Part shown: piece by piece, positions 1-26,689 of the stretch | Numbering within the stretch: position 1 is the stretch's first letter | Layout: every line of letters starts with the position of its first letter | NCBI RefSeq assembly: GCF_016859285.1 | Contig: NC_053413.1 | Location: forward strand, 22,994,001 to 23,058,000 | Source of the DNA: Xiphias gladius | Lineage: Eukaryota > Chordata > Actinopteri > Istiophoriformes > Xiphiidae | Direction of reading: 5' to 3' | Length of the DNA: 64,000 bases | Notes under the pieces: model-generated | What the model saw: only the letters and a program-made list of their open reading frames with translations | What the model was told of the DNA's origin: nothing | Databases searched by the model: none | Position numbers and translations under genes: made by a program

Positions 1-260
1 GAAGTGTCGTCATTTTTATTTTACTGCCTCCGCGTCGGCGTTACTATCGATACGGCTCGGATGAGCTAAATATTTGTCGACGCCGGGGTCTGAGTCACCG
101 CGCTCCGACATTATTTGTGTGCGTTGCCCCGGCGACCGCAGCGGTAACCACGGGCGACCGCGCTTATTTACTGCGAGTTGTAAGTTGGCGCGTTTCCTGT
201 CTGAGAGCGAAAAAAATCCGCCGTCACACGCACATTCTTACGAGATGGATTTAAGCCGCC
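1..260. promoter_or_regulatory. CpG-rich edge with an RFX-type X-box; possible promoter of a left-hand neighbour
   Basis: This stretch is rich in CG dinucleotides, unlike the AT-rich sequence that follows. Positions 123-136 read GTTGCCCCGGCGAC, a near-perfect palindromic X-box of the kind bound by RFX factors. A possible + strand splice donor (GTAAGT) sits at 180. No convincing coding exon is visible. In mammals DCAF8 lies beyond PEX19, so this may be the promoter of a gene lying to the left of the window; that is inference. Confidence 0.4.
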
Positions 261-321
261 ATTTGATTCCACCATTGCGACCTATAGGTGGGCTATAATG
301 CCAGAGAGCTGCACACTGTTG

Positions 322-354
322 TGTTTGTGTGTGTGTGTGTGGGGGGGGGGGGGG
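322..354. repeat. TG microsatellite followed by a poly-G run
   Basis: A short (TG)n tract runs directly into a run of about 14 G. Simple repeat with no gene content. A poly-T tract also lies near 545-564. Confidence 0.9.
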
Positions 355-610
355 CAAAGATTTATTCTGTTCTATTCAATTCTATTCTAAAAACTTTATT
401 TAGTCTGCACTTTACACAGTAACAGGACCCTGTGTGAATGACATGGTTCAACTCAAGGGTTTTTTTATCTTCCTTTTTTTCTCTTTTTTTTAAAAAATTC
501 AGTCCATAAACCAGATTTGATTTGATTTTTTTCTTTTCTTCTTCTTTTTTTTTTTTTTTTTTTTAAGGAACTAGGGTGATTTAAAAAAGCCTTCTGTAAA
601 CATTAGAGAG

Positions 611-1025
611 CAGGGGTGGAGGAAGTGTTCAAGTTCTTTACTCATGTGAATCTAGTAATACCACACTAAAAACGCTCCATTTCAAGTAAAAGTCCCGCGT
701 TGAAAACGTGACTGAAGTAGAAGTGTGTGAGTATTATTAGCAAAGTTCACCTAAAGTACCAAAAGTAGAAAAATGGCCTCTATTAGTGTAAGACATAAAA
801 ACTTAAGCCACTATTTTTGTACTATTAGTACAACTTTTAGCCACGTTTAGGCCTGCTGTTGCAGTTGGTCGGAGTGGACCGATTTGAACTACTTTGCATA
901 GTCTTGGTTAGTTGCATCATATTTTCAGAGGATGTTTTGTATGAAGAATCGTCATAAAGCAACTAGTAACAACAGCTGTCAAATATATACAATGGAGTAA
1001 AGAGTACAATATTTGTGTATGTGAT
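611..1025 (+). mobile_element. AGTAAAAGTA-type hAT-like MITE, degraded copy (A)
   Basis: The copy starts with a variant of the family terminus (CAGGGGTGGAGGAAG). Family phrases follow, such as CTCCATTTCAAGTAAAAGTC and TGGAGTAAAGAGTACAATAT. I recognise the layout as a non-autonomous element very common in percomorph fish; the 3' terminus is lost. Other copies are at 3419, about 9890, 28209 and 31184. Confidence 0.65.
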
Positions 1026-1029
1026 AAAA

Positions 1030-2690
1030 AAATAATAATTCTTTACCTCTTCCATTTACATGAATGAATATGAAATGTACACCTTGTGATTATGGTATTT
1101 TTCATGTTGGATCATTTATTTGTCAGTAGAAACTGGAGTTTGGATATTGGCGATTTTATGTCAAGCTTTAACCAGCTGTGCAGATGTTTGCCAAAATCGG
1201 ACGTGACTGAGCATAAATGAAAAAGACGACTTAATTATCTGGTCATACGGTAGCATCCACTTATAAGCGCCCACAGGAGGAATTAAACTCGTTGACAAAT
1301 ACCTTAATACACACTTGGTGTGGGTTCAGGCTGAGTGGGACACTTAATTTTATGGATAGTTCATTGTGAGAATGTTGATAACCACTCACAACAACTGGTC
1401 TTGTGTTACTGCTGAATGCCTGTTGCACAATAAACACCGGTCTTGACTGGTGAAATGTCAGAGCTTGGTGTAGTTCACCCAGAAAACCTCACGTTGGACA
1501 TGCTGACAAATGTGATGGATGAAGCCGGCATTAAAACAATTATTAAACAATAATTTAAATTCTACTTTCAAACAGTCCTCTTACTCTCAGTGTCCTGAAC
1601 TTTATCAAAACGCGACAGGCTACGGCGAAACATGAGAGTGTTAGATGATGTCGGACGGGGGATTTCAGGTTGAGTGGGAATTGAGTGAGCAAAAAAAAAA
1701 GAAAAAAAGAAAACAAACAAAACAAAGAAAGCAAAAAGTCCCTACTCATAGCAGTGAGTCGAAGAATCAAAATGCTAAGAGAGTAATGAGATGTCAATTT
1801 ATTATTCATAATAATATAATTGAATATATATCTATGTACAAGTACATGAAACCGCAGTGGTAGCTCATATTTTATATTAATTGGGCTACAGGAAATGACA
1901 TGCATGCTGCTGGGAAGAGAGGAGAAAAAAAAGAAGTGAAATATAAAATAAAATGTTAAGGAAGGAAGAGTAGAGGCAAGAGCGAAAAATAATAAGTCCA
2001 CGGATGAAAGACAACAACAGAAGCTGTAAGACTAGAAGGGGACGAGGCCTTCTGTCCAAATCCACATGATTAAGGCTAGACCCCTGGACTAATTAAACAA
2101 GTTTTGAACCAATTTTCTGATCATTTGTTTTGAATCAAACAGCAATATTCCATCTTTTAATTCATCTCTTTTTACAGTTTAATATTTATTTTCTATTGTT
2201 CTATTGTAAGTGCATGTACTGTCTACTTCCATTTCCATCTAACTACTGACTCATTTTTTCATTCACTAGGAGTGTCCTTGACAACAGACCATGACAAAAC
2301 AGCTAAATGAATGTTCGGGGTGGCAATTTGAATGAAACAGAGACGTGTGAATAAATGTTATGCATTGTTTGCCCACACGCATGATGGGTTTGAATGCTAA
2401 ACTAAGTGTCCCGCTTTACCAACACAAGTCTCCACAAAAGAGGGTATCAGCATGTTACCGAGGACCTTTTTTCAATGGAGTGTAATTATTACCGTCCCGC
2501 TTTACCTGAAATCATCCTATCTCTGTTTACAGCCACCATTGATCGAATACTTAAAATAGCACTTGTAAATGCTAAGTAGGGTGGTAAAAAAAATAAAGTG
2601 TTACCAAAACGTCGAAAGCAGCTGGATAACTGTTATTTTTGTGACCTACAGTGTTTGTTTTTGGTTTGTGTGTGTGTGTGTATAATTTGT
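1030..2690. other. Upstream spacer with no recognisable gene
   Basis: AT-rich sequence. Open frames here are low in complexity (for example a Phe/Ser/Leu-rich minus-strand frame around 1555-2001 produced by an A-rich tract) and match no family I know. A short TG tract lies near 2667. Nothing else could be assigned. Confidence 0.6.
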
Positions 2691-2699
2691 TTTTTTAAA

Positions 2700-2823
2700 C
2701 CACCACCACAAGATGGCGCCAGGTTTGAAGTCAAGCTCGTAGCTATGACGACCTATTTTCCGCGACATTTTTCGTCAATTTTCGGAGACCTGCGCTCGGT
2801 GGTTGTTCGGGGAAGGTAACATC
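2700..2823 (+). promoter_or_regulatory. Candidate pex19 core promoter and 5' leader
   Basis: Positions 2710-2720 read AAGATGGCGCC, close to the YY1 consensus often found at TATA-less housekeeping start sites. A TGACG half-site lies at 2746, and the flanks carry several CpG dinucleotides. No TATA box is seen. The start site is not determined; if transcription starts near the YY1 motif, the leader would be about 110 nt and would contain the upstream ORF at 2745. Confidence 0.5.
2745..2819 (+). other. Upstream ORF in the pex19 leader (24 codons)
   Basis: An ATG at 2745 opens a 24-codon frame that ends with TAA at 2817-2819, only 4 nt before the pex19 ATG at 2824. The arrangement would favour translational control or reinitiation if the leader includes it. 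Its peptide is not recognised. Whether transcripts begin upstream of 2745 cannot be seen from sequence. Confidence 0.45.
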
Positions 2824-5800
2824 ATGGCGTCGGGAACGGGAGAGTCGTCCAGCGGACACGACGCAGAACTGGACGAATTACTGGACAGTAAGAGATGACA
2901 TTAAGTCTTCACATTCACGTACATGTTACTGACATAAGTACGGTTTGTCCTGGTTTAAAAAAAAAAAAAAAACGGGCTCGGATATGGCATTGGGATGCCC
3001 TTCTCTCTTTCAGTGTGTGTATGTGGTTAGCTTTTGTGCTCGGGTTGGACCTCCGACCCGAGTCCAAAATATCTATGAATTATCGCCAATATTCACCGAA
3101 ACAAACAGATAAAAGTTGCAGGTGGCTTCGTAACAAAGCGCCGCATGTTGGTAATGTTTGCTAACTTGGCTGTGACCCAGATCCACCGAGCGGTTTTCGT
3201 ACGTTATGTCTTTGCCCTTGAATTTATTTAATCGAAAGACAGTTGGATACAGTTTGATAGAGGCACTAAAAAAAAAAAAAAAAACCTGTTGAGTGTCTTC
3301 AGCCTGTGTGGACTCGCCTTCGCGTACTCTTGCATGCGCCGAGCACCTTTTCGGTGCAGTTAAAGGTGTTTTACTTAGCGTGAACGTGTAGCGGCGAACG
3401 CCAAATGCTTCCGCCCAGCAGCGGTGGAAGAAGTACACAGATCCTTCACTCCAGTGCAAGTACCAATACCGCAATGTAAAAATGCTCCATTGCATGTGAA
3501 AGTCCTGCATTCAAAAATCCTAGTATTCTCGGCTAAATGTACTTAGAAGTAACTAAAGTAAAGAAGTCATTATGCAGGAAAATGTCAGTGATATATCATC
3601 TTATGTGACTTATTACATTGTTAATAGTGAGACATGCAGCACTTTTTCTGTCGTGGCTGCTCGCGGTGGAGCTAGTTTTAATTTAGTCCAGTGTTTCCCA
3701 ACCTAGGGACCCCCCCCCAGAGGGTCACAAGACAAATCTGAGGGGTCATTTATGGACTTTTTCCTCTCTTTGTTTGCAAAACATTTGGTTTCTCTTACCA
3801 ATTTTGGGCCTCGAATGGCTATTTAAATGAAACAATCTGAGAAGTCTAAAGGGGAAATCACTCTTTAGTGAACGCGGTAACAACATGGACAAATGAAGGG
3901 ATCATATGCCAAAAATAGCTGGGAACCACTGGTTTAATCTTGAACAACGTATTGTATTTTATAAGATGTTCATATGCGACTTCTTTTATCTGAATAGCCA
4001 CTGGTAACTGTAGTAGAAGTATAAAGTAGCACAAAACAGTCAAGTAAAGTACAAGGAACTCAAAGCTGTATGTAAGAAGAGTACTTCAAAAAATGTACTT
4101 AGTTACTTTCCACCTCTGTCTACTAGACATTTACTCTGTTTCCAGTTTATTAGGTACAGAAAGCTAAAACTAATGTAGCCTGAAACAACAGCCTGTCAGG
4201 TAATTCTGCCTTCATAACAATGTTTAGTTTGTGTTGAAACTATTTTGGAAGCTGTGGATTCAACTTCATTGTTATTTTTGAAGCTGTTTGATTTGTGTTT
4301 GTATATTGTGTTTTATTAAAAGGTGTTGGAAGTATTTCCTCCAAACCATTTATATCAGTATTACAGCCAACGTTATCCAGTTCAGCAGTACCACAAACTA
4401 CAGCCTCCAAAATAACCATAAAGTTCATTTAACACTGCATTATAACCCTCGTGAAGCTAGGCGTTATTGTAAGGCTATTTAATGGGACTGTTTTTTAGTT
4501 TTGTGCCTAACAAACTGGTAACTGAGTTTACATTTCATGGTATCCTTTTGCTTTACAAGAAGTTAATATGCTGTATAAAATGAAATGATTGTTGATTTAA
4601 TTAATGATCAGTGGATTGACAGAAATGACAAAAAAAAACAAAAACAAAACACTGGTTCCAGCTTTTGATGTTATTATTTTCTGGTTTTCTTTGGTTTTGG
4701 ACGGTTTGTGTGACAAATCAAGAATAATTGTCAGTTGCAGCCCTGGTATGTACCCGTTTCAACATCAGTGGAAGTATGAAAAAAAGCTCCACCTCACCTT
4801 TTGATTCATAATATCAAAGCGAAGGGTCATTTTGTTAGAGCTCCCAAAGAGCAGAAAACATCCATAGGACTGCTCTAAAGTGGCCCTATGGCAGAAACGA
4901 GGAGTGCTGGTTGCTACAACGTTACCAGCGAGAAACATTAAGTATATAGTAGGGTTACTGTTTAGCTTTGGACACTGTAAAATCAATGAGAATACGTTGC
5001 ACAAGATGTTAAGAAATGGGAATGAGTAGATAATCGTTAATTTCTCACATTTGGGTGAATAACTCAATCAAAAGCCTAGAGACTGGCGGGGTTCTAATGT
5101 TGTCTCTTTCTTCAGGTGCGTTGGATGACTTTGACAAGACACCTGCCCCTACGGCCCCTGAACCTGCAGCTTCCTCCTCCTCAGCCAACAGTGGTGCAGA
5201 GAAGGTCTGTATGTGCAAAAACTATACAATCAGACCCCCGCTTCTGTTCGACTGTGTCTTCTCTCCTAACTGGATTGTCCTTGTTTGGTTGCTGCTTGGG
5301 AATGAATTTTGTGTGAATTTGGCTCGGTTGGCTACAACATCGGTTAATTTAGTTTCACAATGGACTAATGTCATTGAATTTATTTTAACATGAGGCAATT
5401 CTCCACCCAAAGAACAAGGAATTAAAGAAACCAACAAGTAAAAGTTCCTTATTTGCTTTCCTACCAAGAACTGTGTAAGAAAGCAAAGTTTATTGTTATT
5501 GCAGTCTCAATTTAATAATAATAATTTTTTAGGCTCTTGAGTTTCTACCAGTATTGTCAAAAAGCAAGGTTTATGCCTAGTTTGCGTACAGTGTAATAAT
5601 AGATTTTTTCAACATTATTTCAAGTTGCTGTTTCCAGCTCTAAAGGATGGACAGTATTTTTGTTTGTCTGTTGTCAGTAGCCCTCAGCCTAAGTTCTCTA
5701 TATTTGTTTGTTTTATTACTTGCTGCTGCCACATGTTTGTTTGTTTGCAAAGTTCAGCACCACAAACCCGAGCCCAAACATTCACAGTCAATCAGGAAGT

Positions 5801-8008
5801 ACCATCTCAGTTGCAGGGGCTGTTTTGAGTTACTCGCTACGGTCAAGGAACCAAAGTTGGAAAAAACATGTCTGGCAAGATTAGGGTTAGATTTGTTGAC
5901 TTCTTGGAAGTGTGCCTGTGATGACAAAGGGGTTACTGAGTACTGTGAAGTAACTGTGAAATTTAAAAGCAGGGAGATACAGTTTAATGCTCACAGAAAG
6001 CACTTCACGTGTTCTCTTTTTTTACCTTTGTAGCAACCTCTCCTTGAGGACTGCAAGCTCTTTGAGACTCTATTCGAGGGGGAAATGGCTGCTCAAGCCA
6101 AGGAGGAGTGGGAGAAGGCCATGACTGAGCTGGCCCAGGAGGAGCCAGAGTTACTGCAGCACTTCCAAAAGCTTTCAGAGGCTGCTGGCAAAGTCGGTAA
6201 GGTCTTCAGTTCGCATTATTTGTGGTGTTCATATGCCCCCCCCTCGATTACTGATTTGTTCCTGTAGCCTAAATGTTACCTTTGTGTTCTGTTTAGGCAG
6301 TGACACCGCCTCCCAACAAGAATTCACTTCTTGTCTTAAAGAAACCCTCCGTGGCCTGGCCAAAAATGCAGACAACCTGCAGGTGGGTCAGATCAGAGTT
6401 GTTTTAAAAACTGGTCGGTGCAATAATATAACAATTAACTAATCATACGGTGTTGTTTTCTTATAGACAACAGGACTAGCTGGAGACGATCTTGTCAAGG
6501 CCCTAGAAGGCCTGGGATTGGATGAGGGTGGCGAAGGAGGCGGTGATGAGGGAAACATCCTGCCCATCATGCAGTCCATCATGCAGAATCTTCTCTCCAA
6601 GGAAGTGCTTTATCCATCTCTCAAAGAGATCACTACCAAGGTTTGCCTTTATTTTAATAGCAGTTCCCCCACTCTTTGTGTCCCTTTCAGTATTTTGTAA
6701 CAACTGTCACTCACCCTCACAGTACCCAGAGTGGTTGGAAGCAAACAAGCCAAGCCTTAGCCCAGAGGACTGCCAGCGCTATGAACAGCAGGCCAAGATC
6801 ATGGGAGAGATCTGTAAGAACTTTGAGAAGGAGGAAGAGGGGGCAGGGGATAAAGAGAGAACGTTCGAGAGCATCATGGACCTGATGCAACAGGTAGACA
6901 CAGTCTGCATTTGACTGCATTTGATCGTTGTGAATGAAATGGAGAAAAGGAAATCAGAATCAAGCCGTGTGTAGGTTTGTTCGTTTCTTTAGCTTTGTGC
7001 TTCGTGAAAAATTTAGGTTGTGAATCTGCATTCAAACATTACTGCCACGGATAAAGTACTTGCACGATGCAGATACCTACATTAAATAGCCTGTAAAGAC
7101 TTTGGCCTGTAAAGACTGAAACGTATCACAGATTATATTGATTTTGCTTACAGCTGCAAGACCTGGGCCAGCCACCCAAAGAGCTAGCAGGTGATGCGGT
7201 AAGTTTCCACTGCTCTCAGTTCAACAAACAACAGTGCATGTGTTGTGTCTATATGACCTTAGTGAATAGCAGGATAGCAAAGATACCTTTCACTACAGAA
7301 ACATACTTTTATGTTTTTGTTTTCTGATCTAATTTCGAGCAAATGAGGCTTTTCTGTATTTTCTCACCATATCTAACCTCCACGTGGTTATACCTTTACA
7401 CATTCCTCACTGGATATTTGGTTCTTGCCACAGCCTGTAACGATACTCAAGCTCCACAAGGTACACTAAAGCTGTTATTGTCAGGAACCCAGCTGTATTG
7501 CAGATCCCTGGGTCGGCAATCACACCCACGTTCTCCTCCATACCCCTCAGTCTCAGTCACCTTTAGTTTCTTACCTGTACTCAAACCATTTATGCGTATG
7601 GGTTTCTTTGTATGCTGTTCATTACAGCCAATGAGCTTTCAAATTCTTCAAGTGTTGATTAAAAAAACAAGTTTATCTTCGCACAAAACCTGTACAGAAA
7701 AATGCTTTGCTCGTGTTAATTTCTCAACAAAATTACAAATAATAGCACAAGTAATAGCACGGTTTTGGGAGCCACTGTATAATGGAGATATGGTACCTTA
7801 AGTGGTTTAGATTAGGAGCGGGCCATTGAGAAAGTCCTAGTACACTCAGAGGTATTAAAGGGATAGCCGTCAGCCTTGCTCAGACATGACAGTCTTCTCC
7901 CTATTTCTTCTTCCCCTCCAGCCTCCTGGATTTAACTTTGACATGGAGTCACTCATTCTCCCTGGAGGACCCGGGGCCGGGGCAGCAGAGCAGTGCTCCA
8001 TCATGTGA
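2824..8008 (+). CDS. pex19: Peroxin-19, cytosolic chaperone and import receptor for peroxisomal membrane proteins
   Basis: Eight exons: 2824-2887, 5116-5204, 6034-6196, 6297-6382, 6467-6640, 6723-6893, 7154-7198, 7922-8008. They join in frame to 292 aa (human about 299). PEX19 binds newly made peroxisomal membrane proteins in the cytosol and delivers them to PEX3. The N-terminal acidic helix (ELDELLDSALDDFDK, residues about 14-28) is the PEX3-binding region. Middle exons hold the highly conserved QQEFTSCLKETL and EGNILPIMQSIMQNLLSK segments of the cargo-binding domain. The protein ends CSIM, a farnesylation CAAX box. The start is chosen because it has A at -3 and G at +4 and gives the family's N-terminus. 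Introns 1 (2.2 kb) and 2 hold transposon remnants. copa follows on the same strand 3.2 kb downstream. Confidence 0.97.
3419..4118 (+). mobile_element. AGTAAAAGTA-type hAT-like MITE (copy B), split by another element
   Basis: Begins CAGCGGTGGAAGAAGTAC and ends TACTTTCCACCTCTG, a degraded inverted-repeat pair. It lies in pex19 intron 1 and is interrupted by the element at 3689-3931. Target duplications are not clear (about 4 of 8 bases match), so the insertion is old. Confidence 0.7.
3689..3931. mobile_element. Small hAT-like MITE nested inside copy B
   Basis: The 243-bp element begins CAGTGTTTCCCA and ends TGGGAACCACTG, terminal inverted repeats of the hAT style. It is flanked by imperfect 8-bp duplications (ATTTAGTC at 3681-3688, GTTTAATC at 3932-3939; 6 of 8 match). 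It has no coding capacity. Confidence 0.75.
4137..4440. repeat. Interspersed repeat containing a TTTATTAGGTACA motif
   Basis: The phrase CAGTTTATTAGGTACA followed by AGCTAAAACTAATG is shared with a widespread teleost repeat, related in its terminal motif to the element at 25528. The 3' limit is approximate. It lies in pex19 intron 1. Confidence 0.5.
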
Positions 8009-9600
8009 TGAGGTAGTGGTGCGGTCCAACAGAAGCACTGGAGCCACTGTGTGCGTCAGCAGTGAAGAAGCAATAAAGAAGACGGGAGGAAGGGATGACA
8101 GAGTGTGAGGCAAAGGTCAAGCAGGAGTGTGACTTGACCGTCGACACTGTTCTCCCTCAAGTGGAATCTGTGTGGGTGGCAGCAACATTAGGAGGAGGCA
8201 CAAAAAAAACAACAGCAACCGCACCGACACACTCTCTTCACTGTAAAATCGCTGAACGCACAACTGAGAACATTTTAACATCCCCGCATTAGTACTCCAG
8301 CGGATGCCACAGCTCATTCATGGTTTAGTTTTAACAGCATTCCTTTAAAAAGAAAATACCACTGCCGTTTTCCACCACGTTTTACATTCTGTTTAGCCTC
8401 AACCACTTCACGGGTATAAACGGTGCCTTCGCAAAATGACTTTAAGTTATTATTTTAGATCTCATAATAAAGTGAAAATTCTGCTATCATCAGCTAGGCG
8501 CTACAGATTTTAGTTTTAAAGTAGTGTGAATTTGCAAGATCATCTAAGGTTTACACCAAGTGAGTGATCATTCTTTGGTATTTCATTTAACTTAAAAACA
8601 CACCTCTGTCTCTGTGCAGGCTGTACAGGATTTCACTTAACAAGTTAACAATTTATTAACGTGTAGAGAAACTGGAAGAAATGATGACACATTTGTTAAT
8701 TATTTAAAGAATTAAAAAGTCGAGACAGGATTGAACACCTCGGGACGAGTTTGTTCTCAGCACTTGTAATTCAGCCAACTAATTCAACAAGACCAATCCC
8801 CTGAGTGTTATTCCCCATTGCCAGGTATTGACTTGAAATGATTGAGTTGATGATTCCCGGATGCCTTTGCTGTGGTTACAGTGATATATAGTGTACGGTT
8901 ACTGTGCAAAGCGCTGCCCTTGTGATTCCCACTGTATTTAATGTGCAGAGTGGTGTTTTCTTAGGTATGGGGTCCCTGTTGGGAAAGAAGAACTCGTGGG
9001 GTATTCGGGAGTGTTAACCGCCTGATGGCATGTATGTATATCTTCTGTACGCTCCATTAAAAGTACACAGTGTTCTTTCCAGCAAAGCTGACAGTACTAA
9101 ACATCACGTTGTGTCACGTTAGGAGAGATAAATGTCTATAATTCATGCAGGTGCACTGTTAGGTAAGGACATTAACAACCTGTTGTTAGCTCAATTACTG
9201 CTGTGGGTGTTGGGTTTGTTTACGCCAGCGGCCAGTTTTCGGCGGCTGCTAACGCCAGTGGGCAAAAGTTTACTGCTGTCACTACAGAGAGAGGTCTAGA
9301 AATCACACGACCTTTCAGCTCATCGGTAACTGTATAATAAAGGGGTACTACTGTGAAAGGATTCAGTCAGCCATGCACTGAAAAGAGATCAGATTTACAT
9401 CAAACACAGTTGAGGGGAGGCTGCTGTGGAGTACCGTAAAACCCTGTGGTTTTCATCACGAAGGGGGGGGGTGCAATCTATTCAACTCTCAGGGCCGATG
9501 CAAACATGCCCAGAGCGCCGTTAAAAAATGCAGCCTGTTATTTGACACTGTTTTGTTTTTGTTTTGTAAATATATGAAATAAAATATTGATATATTGCAA
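8009..9600 (+). other. pex19 3' UTR with candidate polyadenylation signals
   Basis: No coding exon is visible after the stop. AATAAA hexamers lie at 8466-8471 and 9578-9583; the second, followed by T/G-rich sequence, is the best candidate for the distal end. The limit of the UTR is inferred, not shown. Confidence 0.5.
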
Positions 9601-9689
9601 ATTAATTTTTGTCGATGTGAATTATTAGTTGTCATGCTTTTACATTAGTAGTAGTGAGCGGTAGAATATACGGAAGTACAGTGAATTTA

Positions 9690-10090
9690 TCTAGGTACTG
9701 TGCAGTTTTAAGTACTTGTGTACATGGATGTATGAAAAGCTGAATGTAATTAAAAACATTCAGTATTTTCAAATTAATGTCAGATTGCATATAGAATAGT
9801 AGAAGTATATATTCACACATACGGTATTTAAACACACATATAGAAAGTAGCAATAATGATGTAAAATTACAAGCTGTATATGTGTTTGTTTATTTTAACT
9901 CTCCACCTTAACCAGCTACGTCCTTAAAAGGCTGCTTGCACAGTAATAATATAACATTACATTGACAGGGATCATTCTGTTGCATAAGGAGCACTTTTAA
10001 TTTTAATACTTGGAGTAGACTTTACTTATAATACTTGGATTGTGGTATTGTAAATTTAACTGAAGTAGAGCAAATACTAAATACGTTTCT
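9690..10090 (-). mobile_element. Degraded AGTAAAAGTA-type MITE (copy C)
   Basis: Reverse-oriented family phrases are spread across this stretch, such as TTAAGTACTTGTGTAC, TCCACCTTAACCAGCTACG and CTTTACTTATAATACTTGG. The termini are lost. It lies in the pex19-copa spacer. Confidence 0.5.
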
Positions 10091-10928
10091 TTGAAAAATA
10101 AAATCTTAATACAAAGTCCATTTTTTGCAGAAGTTTCCGTTTAGGTTTTCCGTTTTTTGGGGTTATTTTGGTTGAGTTTCTGTAGTTTTCCACTTCAGTT
10201 TGCGCAACTAAGCAAACTCCATCAACTGATGAAAACAATGAGATGCAGATGGAACTCTAGAATAAAGCAGTGGACCATTTAGTTAAGTTTTTTCCCCCTC
10301 TTTTTTTAGTGTGTCAAACTACTCTTTCAAAGGTCAGCGATGAAATTGCATGCACAACATCTAAATACCTCTCCCACCAATGCTGACAATGGTACAGGAA
10401 TTTCTGATATTCACAGATAAAGTCTTGATTACGGACACAGCAGCTTGGAAAACGGCCTTACTACAAGGTCCATTCAGCAGCTGCTGTGCAGCTTTTAATC
10501 ATATCACACGATTCTCATCGGCAGATGGAGTTTTCTCAGTTGCCATGGAATTGCAGATGTTCATGTTTTTTTTTTTTTTTTCTGGGCACTCAAAAATCAC
10601 CTGAGAGTCACATATTATGGCTGAAAGCTCCAGGACAGCTACTAAATGGACCTTCACTTCCCTGGAACTGCTGGTCGCAAGGCCACGAAGGAACTGTGGA
10701 CTGCAGCCTTTTAAGCCAAACTGGACTAGAAGTCGTTTAAGCGCTCAGAAAAATGGAAATTTGAACGTCTACATTTCCTATCTGCTGATGATGATCACGT
10801 GATACTACCGAGAGCTCCACAGCAGCCACTAAACTGACTTTGCGGTGACACTGTTTCCTCAGAAGTATAGGACACAGTTGTCTGTGGATCTCTCCTGGCT
10901 GTAGACCGTACAGAAATAGGTTATATAG

Positions 10929-11234
10929 ATGTGTTACCGTTATGTTTTCCCCCGCAGGCCGCTTGTCGGTTCGGTTCTATTGCGCTGTATTTCTATCCGC
11001 AGCCGTCGTGGCGCTTTCTGCGTCAGAGTTTCCCCGCTCACAACTTTATTGTTCCCAGCCGGAAGACAGAACGGACTACGTGTCAGGAAGAAAGAGACTC
11101 GGCCAACTAGGCGACGGCGACAAGGCCGTCTGACTTCACCAGTTTCTGGACTGTTTCGTCTGTTTATGTTTTTGGTTTGGCTTTATTTTTTACCCGAGCA
11201 TTAAAATAAGGACCCGCACAACTGCCCGGTGACG
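10929..11234 (+). promoter_or_regulatory. Candidate copa promoter and 5' leader
   Basis: A CpG-rich segment just before the copa start carries an ETS-type CCGGAAG at 11059-11065 and an ACGTG core at 11078-11082, a motif also used by bZIP factors of the secretory stress response. No TATA box is obvious. A 12-residue upstream ORF lies at 11166-11204. The functions of these sites are inferred from motif alone. Confidence 0.5.
11166..11204 (+). other. Upstream ORF in the copa leader (12 codons)
   Basis: An ATG at 11166 opens a hydrophobic 12-codon frame that stops (TAA) at 11202-11204, 30 nt before the copa ATG. It matters only if transcription starts upstream of it, which is not shown here. Confidence 0.4.
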
Positions 11235-26328
<15,094 letters not shown>

Positions 26329-26665
26329 GAGGACGTGGAGATGAAGAATCTGTTCAGCGAAACACATCAACACATACTCTGTAGAAATAATAAAATTATT
26401 AGCATGAGAAATTAAAGCAGAGATATATGTTTGCTCACAGGGATGTGAAACCTCTTAAATCCTTTCAACTATCTAATTCCATGCACCATCTGTCCTGCAA
26501 AAAAAGCTTTTTCTTGTAACTGCTGCTGCGACCTCTCTGTGCTGTGGCTTTATTTGAGCTGTAAACCTAACACTGTTGTCTGTTTTCTGACTTGTATGAG
26601 ATGAATAACTCAAAGTGAGCATCACTGCTCTGTGTATCTGGGGAAAAAATAAATAAAAAAATGCT
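26329..26665 (+). other. copa 3' UTR with polyadenylation signals
   Basis: AATAAA occurs at 26389-26394, about 60 nt after the stop, and again in an A-rich AATAAATAAA cluster near 26648. Both are plausible 3' ends and would leave under 500 nt before the ncstn leader. Confidence 0.55.
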
Positions 26666-26689
26666 GTTTTACGAACAGAAATGCAGTGT

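Noticed and set aside
1555-2001. Minus-strand frame of 148 codons rich in Phe, Leu and Ser
   Set aside because: Low complexity arising from A-rich sequence on the + strand; no motif, no splice context and no neighbouring exons.
7343-7801. 152-codon frame in pex19 intron 7
   Set aside because: It lies between two well-defined pex19 exons, resembles no family I know, and is not needed for the protein.
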